Source: Bacteriovoracaceae bacterium (GTDB lineage Bacteria; Bdellovibrionota; UBA1018). From it: a stretch of 11,458 bases of DNA. Position numbers and translations under genes: made by a program. Shown here piece by piece: positions 6,181 through 11,458 of this stretch (position 1 is its first letter; each line of letters begins with the position of its first letter). The notes beneath the pieces are model-generated. The model did not search any database, was not told where the DNA came from, and saw nothing but the letters and a program-made list of their open reading frames with translations. Where the stretch lies: positions 1 to 11,458 of the forward strand of contig JAHFAB010000027.1 in NCBI GenBank assembly GCA_023250795.1, written 5' to 3'.

Positions 6181-7041
6181 ATGGCAATAATAAAATCCCA
6201 AGAATTTCCCCAAATCTCCGATAAGTCCCCTATGAGCGCTCATCCGCAAGAACTTCTCGCCTCATTTTTGGTCGACACGGAACGTCTACTTCTGCAAGCG
6301 CATCAGTGCGTCAATAAAATGACGACAAATTTTCGTGACCAAGAGAAGGTAAAGATAGAAGACGTTCAGTCTTTTTTTCAAATCGTTCATACGCTCAAGG
6401 GAACGGCCAGTATGCTGGATTCTGGGCTAGGGATCGTGGAGTCCTTGCATTCTTTGGAATCTCATTTGGTGAGTCAGTCTCTAGAAGACTCCGCAAGCAA
6501 GCCCGTTTGGCTGCCCCAAGCGGAGCAGGCTCTCTACCAAGTCAGTGGGGTGATCCAAAAGTTAAACAAAAAAGCATCCCAGGAAAAAGCGGGGTTTCCG
6601 AGTTTGAGTTTGGTATCAGAGACCTCTCATCCGTTACTGCATTTCAGCTCTTCTTCTGGAAAAATGCGAGAAAATCGGATTCAAAATCGGATACAACTGG
6701 CAAAGCAAAAAGAGCCCAAGGGGGTTTTAATTCGGACAAACTGGGTTTCTGAAAAATTGAAGACGTCTGATGGCCTCACGTGGTTCCCGCTCTCAAGTCT
6801 CTTACAGGTCTTCACTTTGGAAGAACTAGCAGGCCGCAAAGCATTGGTTTTTCAAAGTGCATGGATCCCCGTTTTAGGGGGGTTGACTCCCTCTCAAGAA
6901 GCGGAAAATTTTTTAGCCGGATTTGGATTAGTGGCAGAACTCGGATTTTCAGAAATGAAGACAGGCAGAGCCGTCATTGTGGCTCAAGAAGTTTTGAGTA
7001 TTTGTACTCAATCGCAAGCAGAAATTTCAGCGGCAGCTTAA
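6181..7041 (+). CDS. HPt (histidine phosphotransfer) domain protein, possibly CheA/CheW-related
   Basis: Residues about 22-120 form a helical HPt domain like the P1 domain of CheA. The phospho-acceptor motif is HTLKGTASML with His70, preceded by FFQIV and followed by a second helix pair. Such domains take phosphate from a histidine kinase or response regulator in cytoplasmic two-component relays. There is no ATP-binding or dimerisation domain, so it cannot be a complete CheA. Residues about 140-175 are a charged linker. From about 178 the sequence is beta-rich (WFPLSSLLQVF at 201, WIPVLGG at 228, AVIVAQEVLSI near the end), and vaguely recalls a short CheW-like domain, which would dock to a receptor array. 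The start ATG has AGGG only three bases away, and an alternative ATG at 6232 has no ribosome-binding site. It lies 84 bases after the RCC1 gene, with no recognisable partner kinase in the window. Confidence 0.82.
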   Translation: MAIIKSQEFPQISDKSPMSAHPQELLASFLVDTERLLLQAHQCVNKMTTNFRDQEKVKIEDVQSFFQIVHTLKGTASMLDSGLGIVESLHSLESHLVSQSLEDSASKPVWLPQAEQALYQVSGVIQKLNKKASQEKAGFPSLSLVSETSHPLLHFSSSSGKMRENRIQNRIQLAKQKEPKGVLIRTNWVSEKLKTSDGLTWFPLSSLLQVFTLEELAGRKALVFQSAWIPVLGGLTPSQEAENFLAGFGLVAELGFSEMKTGRAVIVAQEVLSICTQSQAEISAAA

Positions 7042-7094
7042 ACTTCTGGTTTCAATAAAACCTCAGCAGTCAGCTTAAAATTTTCATTTTCTTC

Positions 7095-7123
7095 TCGACC
7101 CAGGCAAACTCAGGGCTTATAAA
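7095..7123 (+). promoter_or_regulatory. Candidate sigma-70 promoter of sdhCAB
   Basis: TCGACC (7095-7100, 4 of 6) and TATAAA (7118-7123, 5 of 6) are separated by the ideal 17 bases. The expected transcription start falls at about 7130, next to the sdhC ATG at 7131. No Shine-Dalgarno sequence lies at the usual distance from that ATG, which fits a leaderless message. Confidence 0.5.
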
Positions 7124-7130
7124 TTAAGCT

Positions 7131-7805
7131 ATGCCACATGAAACAACGTTAGATGTCACGGAATCTTCCGCTCAAATAGGCGCTAGTTTTTGGGCTAAAA
7201 AACTTCATAGCTTAACCGGGGTGGTCCCCATAGGCGCTTTTCTCTTGGAGCATTTTTGGACCAATTCTTATGCAGTTTACGGTCCTAAGGCCTTTGACGA
7301 GGCGGTCGAAAAATTACGATCGATGCCCTATGTTCTTTTTCTAGAAGTGGGGATGATCGGATTGCCGATTCTTTACCATTCGATTTACGGAATTATGATT
7401 GCAGTAGCAGGACGCCCTAACAACCTGCGTTATCATTACGCACGAAACTGGATGTATGTGCTTCAGAGAGTGACTGGAGTGATTCTTCTTTTGTACATCG
7501 GCCTCCATGTCTATGAAACTCGAATTGAGTCCAGCATCAAAGGGGTGACCGTCACTTTTGATTACATGGTCAAAGAACTCAGTGAACCGGGGATGTTTTT
7601 ATTTTATCTGACCGGGATTCTTTCTGCCGTCTTTCATTTTGCAAACGGTCTCTGGTCCTTTCTGATTGGGTGGGGAATTACGACGACTGAGAAATCCATG
7701 AAACGTTCAGCCTATGTCTGTACAGCTATTGGAGTGGGTTTGGGCTTAGTCGGCATTAATGCCTTGCTGGGTTTTTTTGGCAAAGCAGTAGTGATTAATT
7801 TTTAG
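7131..7805 (+). CDS. sdhC: Succinate dehydrogenase cytochrome b558 subunit
   Basis: This is the membrane anchor of complex II, which passes electrons from the iron-sulfur subunit to quinone, usually menaquinone in this type. At 224 residues with five hydrophobic helices (about 26-46, 68-92, 108-128, 153-178, 193-218) it is the single-subunit anchor of the Bacillus subtilis type. His41, His83, His126 and His169 are spaced 42, 43 and 43 residues apart. This matches the B. subtilis axial ligands of the two b haems (28, 70, 113, 155). Other family stretches are visible: KKLHSLTGVVPIG, RNWMYVLQRVTG and FHFANGLWSF. The N-terminus is about 13 residues longer than in Bacillus. The ATG lacks a usual ribosome-binding site and may be read from a leaderless message. 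It is first in an operon with sdhA 29 bases downstream. Confidence 0.96.
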   Translation: MPHETTLDVTESSAQIGASFWAKKLHSLTGVVPIGAFLLEHFWTNSYAVYGPKAFDEAVEKLRSMPYVLFLEVGMIGLPILYHSIYGIMIAVAGRPNNLRYHYARNWMYVLQRVTGVILLLYIGLHVYETRIESSIKGVTVTFDYMVKELSEPGMFLFYLTGILSAVFHFANGLWSFLIGWGITTTEKSMKRSAYVCTAIGVGLGLVGINALLGFFGKAVVINF

Positions 7806-7834
7806 GAAATATTTAAATTTAATTTGGAGATCAA

Positions 7835-9622
7835 ATGGCAGAAACGCATCGATTGGTAGTTGTCGGCGGTGGACTTGCAGGATTAATGACCACGATCAGG
7901 GCTTGCGAAGCTGGAATGGAGGTCGATCTTTTTTCGGTCGTCCCTGTCAAAAGAAGCCACTCGGTCTGCGCTCAAGGTGGAATTAATGGTGCCGTCAATA
8001 CGAAGGGGGAAGGGGACTCTCCTTGGGAGCATTTTGATGACTCCGTTTATGGTGGAGATTTTTTGGCTAATCAGCCCCCCGTTTTGAAAATGTGCGAAGC
8101 TGCACCGGGCATTATCTATCTCATGGATCGGTTGGGAGTGCCCTTTAATCGTACCGGAGAAGGGCTCATGGATTTTCGCCGATTTGGAGGCACCAAGCAT
8201 CACCGAACGGCTTTCGCGGGCGCATCGACGGGACAACAATTGCTCTACGCACTGGATGAACAGGTGAGACGATTTGAAGTCGAAGGAAAAGTGAGAAAGT
8301 TCGAGGGGTGGGAATATTTAGGCGCAGTCAAAGACGGCGAAGGTGTTTGCCGCGGGATTGTGGCCACCCATCTAGTGACCATGGAAGTGCGGGTTTTTCG
8401 CGCGGGTGCTGTGGCGCTTGCAACGGGTGGACCGGGGATGCTCTTTGGAAAATCCACAAACTCTGTCATTAATACTGGATCAGCTGCCGCGATTTCTTAT
8501 TTGCAAGGAGTGAAGTATGCAAACGGTGAGTTCATCCAAGTCCATCCCACCGCAATCCCGGGGGAAGATAAACTCAGACTGATGTCCGAGAGTGCGCGAG
8601 GAGAGGGTGGGCGAGTTTGGGTCATGAAAGAGGGAAAACCCTGGTACTTTTTAGAAGAAATGTATCCGGCTTATGGAAATCTTGTTCCAAGGGATATAGC
8701 CACACGAGCGATTCACAAAGTCGTCTATGACATGGGTCTTGGGATTGATGGAAACGCTGTGGTGTATTTGGATCTATCCCATATTCCGGCAGCGACTCTC
8801 AAGAAAAAGCTTGGGGCGATTTTAGACATTTATGAAAAGTTTATGGGCGATGATCCGACAAAAGTGCCGATGAAAGTTTTTCCGGCCGTGCATTACAGCA
8901 TGGGAGGACTTTGGGTGGATTATGACCAGATGACAAGCACGCCTGGACTTTTTGCAGTGGGAGAGGTGGATTACTCGATCCATGGCGCCAATCGCTTGGG
9001 AGCGAACTCTTTGCTCTCGTGCATCTATGCGGGGATGGTTGCGGGTCCTGCGATGGCCAAGTGGTGTAAGGGTTTGAAGAAACATGAAAACGAAGTGCCC
9101 TCTTCGTTTTTTGATGGAGCACTGAAACAGCAAATAGATCTTGTGGAAAAAGTAAAAAAAATGGATGGGCCGGAAAATCCATTTCAGTTGGCGCGTGAAC
9201 TCGGAGAGTGGATGACCAGGAACGTAACTGTGACGCGTTATAACCCAAAATTGCAAGCGACAGACGATAAAATCCAAGAGCTCCAGTCCCGTTGGAAAAA
9301 CTGTGGAATTTCTGATCGCGGCAATTGGGCCAATCAGAGTGTCCATCACACCCGTCAACTTTATGCCATGATGCAATTGGCTCGCGTGGTGACTCTCGGG
9401 GCTCTAAGAAGAAATGAGAGCCGAGGGGCTCATTATAAGCCTGATTTTCCCAATAGAGACGACGCCAATTTTATGAAAACAACCATTGCTCAGTACCGAG
9501 AAGGGGGTGTTTTTGGGGAGCCAGGATTTAGTTACGATCCCGTGGATGTTTCGTTGATTAAACCCCGTCCGAGAAAGTATGATGTAGATAAGGGCGGAAC
9601 GGTCGCTCCAACAGCACATTAA
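7835..9622 (+). CDS. sdhA: Succinate dehydrogenase flavoprotein subunit
   Basis: The catalytic subunit oxidises succinate to fumarate with covalently bound FAD, on the cytoplasmic face of the membrane. The 595-residue protein opens with the dinucleotide-binding GGGLAG loop (11-16). His42 in RSHSVCAQGGING is the FAD attachment residue. Substrate-site residues are all present: His237 (VHPTAIPG), the ESARGEGGR segment (252-260), Arg286 (LVPRDIATRA), His353 (VHYSMGG) and Arg387 (IHGANRLGANSLL). The C-terminal RRNESRGAHY segment is typical of the family. The start is supported by GGAG 5 bases before the ATG. Overall the sequence resembles the Bacillus/Bacteroidota/epsilon-proteobacterial branch that pairs with a dihaem anchor, more than E. 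coli SdhA. sdhB follows 18 bases downstream. In some relatives the complex can also run as fumarate reductase; the anchor and gene order alone do not settle direction. Confidence 0.98.
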   Translation: MAETHRLVVVGGGLAGLMTTIRACEAGMEVDLFSVVPVKRSHSVCAQGGINGAVNTKGEGDSPWEHFDDSVYGGDFLANQPPVLKMCEAAPGIIYLMDRLGVPFNRTGEGLMDFRRFGGTKHHRTAFAGASTGQQLLYALDEQVRRFEVEGKVRKFEGWEYLGAVKDGEGVCRGIVATHLVTMEVRVFRAGAVALATGGPGMLFGKSTNSVINTGSAAAISYLQGVKYANGEFIQVHPTAIPGEDKLRLMSESARGEGGRVWVMKEGKPWYFLEEMYPAYGNLVPRDIATRAIHKVVYDMGLGIDGNAVVYLDLSHIPAATLKKKLGAILDIYEKFMGDDPTKVPMKVFPAVHYSMGGLWVDYDQMTSTPGLFAVGEVDYSIHGANRLGANSLLSCIYAGMVAGPAMAKWCKGLKKHENEVPSSFFDGALKQQIDLVEKVKKMDGPENPFQLARELGEWMTRNVTVTRYNPKLQATDDKIQELQSRWKNCGISDRGNWANQSVHHTRQLYAMMQLARVVTLGALRRNESRGAHYKPDFPNRDDANFMKTTIAQYREGGVFGEPGFSYDPVDVSLIKPRPRKYDVDKGGTVAPTAH

Positions 9623-9640
9623 ACTGAGGTTAAATAAACC

Positions 9641-10399
9641 ATGGCCAATGAAACAGATCCTAAAATGGTAGAAGTCCACGTCAAACGACAAGAAAAACCA
9701 GGAGCCCCGAGTCAGTGGGAAGTGTTTCGAGTGAAGTACCGGCCGAATCTGAACGTCATTGCTGTTTTACAAGATCTGCAAATCAGGCCTGTGACAGTGG
9801 AGGGGAAGGCGACCACTCCTCCTGCCTGGGAGAGCGCGTGCCTAGAAGAGGTCTGTGGAAGTTGCTCTATGTTGATCAATGGAAAACCCAGACAAGCGTG
9901 TACGGCTTTGATTGATCAGTTGCAACAGCCCATTCGGTTGGAGCCTTTTTCAAAATTTCCAGTGATTCGGGATTTGATTGTGGATCGTTCACGTATGTTT
10001 GATCACCTGAAGCAAGTGCGAGCTTGGATTCCAGTCGATGGTACCTATGATTTGGGGCAAGGACCTCGTTACTCGCAAGAATTGGCCCTCACTCGTTATA
10101 AAATGTCAGAGTGCATGACTTGCGGATGTTGCTTAGAGGCATGCCCACAGTATGGGACGCACTCGCCTTTCATCGGTCCACAGGCTATTAATCAAGTGAG
10201 GTTGTTTAACACTCACCCCACAGGAGCTTTGAACGCGAGTGAGCGTTTGGAGAGTGTGATGGGAGAGGGTGGCATCACCGATTGTGGAGATGCACAGAAC
10301 TGCGTGAAAGTTTGCCCCAAGAAAATACCTCTGACTGAGTCTATTGCAGAGGTGAGCCGCGCCACTACGCTGCATGCGATCAAGACGTTGGTGGGGTAG
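9641..10399 (+). CDS. sdhB: Succinate dehydrogenase iron-sulfur subunit
   Basis: This subunit carries electrons from FAD to the haem anchor through three iron-sulfur clusters. All ligands are visible in 252 residues. The [2Fe-2S] centre has C67, C72, C75 and C87 (ACLEEVCGSCSM...QAC). The [4Fe-4S] centre has C158, C161, C164 and C225 (CMTCGCCLEAC, then VCPKKIP). The [3Fe-4S] centre has C168, C215 and C221. The N-terminal half is the ferredoxin-like domain and the C-terminal half the helical bacterial ferredoxin domain. The length is normal. GAGG (9626-9629) lies 11 bases before the ATG, a slightly long spacing. It is the last gene of sdhCAB, the gene order usual for type B succinate:quinone oxidoreductases, and it converges on the HipA-like gene with only 34 bases between the stops. 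Confidence 0.98.
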   Translation: MANETDPKMVEVHVKRQEKPGAPSQWEVFRVKYRPNLNVIAVLQDLQIRPVTVEGKATTPPAWESACLEEVCGSCSMLINGKPRQACTALIDQLQQPIRLEPFSKFPVIRDLIVDRSRMFDHLKQVRAWIPVDGTYDLGQGPRYSQELALTRYKMSECMTCGCCLEACPQYGTHSPFIGPQAINQVRLFNTHPTGALNASERLESVMGEGGITDCGDAQNCVKVCPKKIPLTESIAEVSRATTLHAIKTLVG

Positions 10400-10407
10400 A
10401 TTTCTCT

Positions 10408-10439
10408 GTGGTATATTTGTAACACACCCACTTTTATTT
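10408..10439 (+). terminator. Possible weak terminator after sdhB
   Basis: GTGG (10408-10411) can pair with CCAC (10428-10431) and is followed at once by TTTTATTT. A longer alternative pairs GTGGG (10391-10395, inside the end of sdhB) with CCCAC (10427-10431). The stem is short and the loop large, so only the T-rich tail and the convergent position favour this call. Confidence 0.25.
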
Positions 10440-11458
10440 AGCTGTGAAACTGTTTTCTAATAGCAAAATTTCTTTGTCTTTTACCCCACATTTTTTGTAG
10501 TGATCGCGCCAGCTTGCAATGACAGTTTTCATCTGATTAATAATTCCATGAGCGATATCCGTGGTCAAATGAAAGCGTTCGCATTGCGAAAGTGCATTTT
10601 CAATGGTCGCCCTCTTTCCTTGGGTGCCAACCGTCATCGCAAGAGAGTAGCTCTGGGAGTTTACAGTTGCAGGAACAACGTCATAGAGAGGAGAAAGGTC
10701 CCAGCGGTTCTGTCCTGAGTTAAGAAAACCAAAATTTCTGGGATGATCATCATTATTATAAACTAAAATATTAAAGACCATTCGTTGAAATAACTCTCTC
10801 AAATCCTGATTGGGGTGACTTGAGTATTTGGTGATCGCATCAACCAAACTGTGGTAGCTCCAGTATGAATAATCACTTTCATGGGCTCCAGTCAGGGTGA
10901 GTCCTGAGATAAATGGAATCAGATCTCCATGCGTTGTACGATCAAATCGTTCGATCAAGTAAACTGAGCGTCCTTCTACTTCCGTTTTTTCAACTGTTGG
11001 AACCGTTAATCCGCACATGCGCGCGAGAGTCATCGTTGCATACTCTACCAGGGGCTCATTTCTGGCATCATGAGAAAGAGAGAATTTAGCAAGGTAGATT
11101 TTTTCTTTCCAGATGACTGAGGCCTTAGGTCTTGCTCCACCCAGCGAAGGTCCATACTGTAAAAAAAGTTTCAAGCGTTCAGTTTCCTCTGATGCTTCGA
11201 CATCTTTTACTGCCCCAATACATAATGTAAGATCTAAATGCTTTGAATTTTGAGTTTGGAATCCATCAGGAGTATAGATTTTGGGTCCAGAGGTTGGATC
11301 ATCTGAAAAGGCCAGAGCACCGACTCGATTGTGTCCTCCTGCTGCAATGTACTCCACCTCAGTGAGTATACGTGCGAATTTTTTGTCTAGAAGATAGCGA
11401 CCCCAATTGTCTGGCCCTGCATCTCGGATACCATTGAACAGACTGAAGCCTTCAGGAG
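10434..11458 (-). CDS. HipA-like Ser/Thr kinase (N-terminus outside window)
   Basis: The minus-strand frame is open to the right edge, so the protein begins outside the window. A GTG at 11355-11357 is internal, because the residues before it (LFNGIRDAGPDNWGRYLL) already form a HipA signature. Further family motifs are SLGGARPKASV (P-loop-like segment, with a Ser where HipA autophosphorylates), AKF with the ATP-contact Lys, LIERFDR, NNDDHPRNFGFL with the catalytic Asp, and WDLSPLYDVVP with the metal-binding Asp. All kinase residues seem present, so it is probably active. HipA of E. coli phosphorylates glutamyl-tRNA synthetase and causes persistence, and is held in check by the DNA-binding antitoxin HipB. 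Relatives have other tRNA-synthetase targets, and the target here cannot be read from sequence. A HipB-like partner, if present, should lie just beyond the right edge. Confidence 0.92.
   Translation of the reverse strand, partial: PEGFSLFNGIRDAGPDNWGRYLLDKKFARILTEVEYIAAGGHNRVGALAFSDDPTSGPKIYTPDGFQTQNSKHLDLTLCIGAVKDVEASEETERLKLFLQYGPSLGGARPKASVIWKEKIYLAKFSLSHDARNEPLVEYATMTLARMCGLTVPTVEKTEVEGRSVYLIERFDRTTHGDLIPFISGLTLTGAHESDYSYWSYHSLVDAITKYSSHPNQDLRELFQRMVFNILVYNNDDHPRNFGFLNSGQNRWDLSPLYDVVPATVNSQSYSLAMTVGTQGKRATIENALSQCERFHLTTDIAHGIINQMKTVIASWRDHYKKCGVKDKEILLLENSFTAK

Noticed and set aside
7048..7062. GGTTT/AAACC hairpin after the HPt gene as a terminator
   Set aside because: It has only five weak base pairs and no T-run directly after it; the T-rich stretch is some 20 bases further on.
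8822..9376. Two long overlapping minus-strand open frames inside sdhA
   Set aside because: sdhA is unmistakable here; these are antisense shadows of a conserved gene, without starts or ribosome-binding sites of their own.
1..11458. Search for tRNA, rRNA, riboswitch, transposase and phage genes
   Set aside because: I saw no cloverleaf-like segments, rRNA signatures, transposase or integrase motifs on either strand; a covariance-model search was not possible.

Overview
The window most resembles a chromosomal segment of a predatory-type Bdellovibrionota bacterium (Bdellovibrio or a close relative). The evidence is a combination: an HNH nuclease with the N-terminal layout seen in Bdellovibrio genomes, a large cysteine-rich RCC1-repeat protein with a prepilin-like N-terminus, and a sdhCAB operon with a Bacillus-type single-subunit dihaem anchor. 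The genus is an inference from protein resemblance, since no rRNA or other marker is present.

Left part (1-3321): the C-terminal end of a HEAT-repeat protein (cut by the window edge) is followed by an AT-rich, poorly recognisable accessory region. This holds an exported-looking protein with 66-bp tandem repeats and a cysteine-rich tail (839-1756), converging with an HNH endonuclease gene on the minus strand (1815-2810). Two same-orientation copies of a palindromic repeat (about 686-731 and 3122-3167, identical over 28 bases) flank this pair. The roughly 0.5-kb gap before the next gene has no convincing gene but carries several inverted repeats.

Middle (3322-7041): a very large RCC1-repeat protein is apparently translated from a CTG codon and starts with a GspK/PilX-like class III signal sequence. 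I count 13 repeat signatures, enough for about two seven-bladed propellers. Eleven carry a cysteine pair, two carry none, and none carries a single cysteine. It is followed by an HPt (histidine phosphotransfer) protein with conserved His70 and a C-terminal part that may be a degenerate CheW-like domain.

Right part (7131-11458): the complete operon sdhC-sdhA-sdhB encodes a type B succinate:quinone oxidoreductase, with all haem, FAD, iron-sulfur and active-site residues visible. A good -35/-10 pair lies so close to the sdhC ATG that the mRNA may be leaderless; the gene at 839 shows the same arrangement. Converging on sdhB from the minus strand is a HipA-like Ser/Thr kinase whose N-terminus runs off the right edge. 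The sdh genes are core metabolism; the rest is accessory or signalling and I see no single system joining it all.
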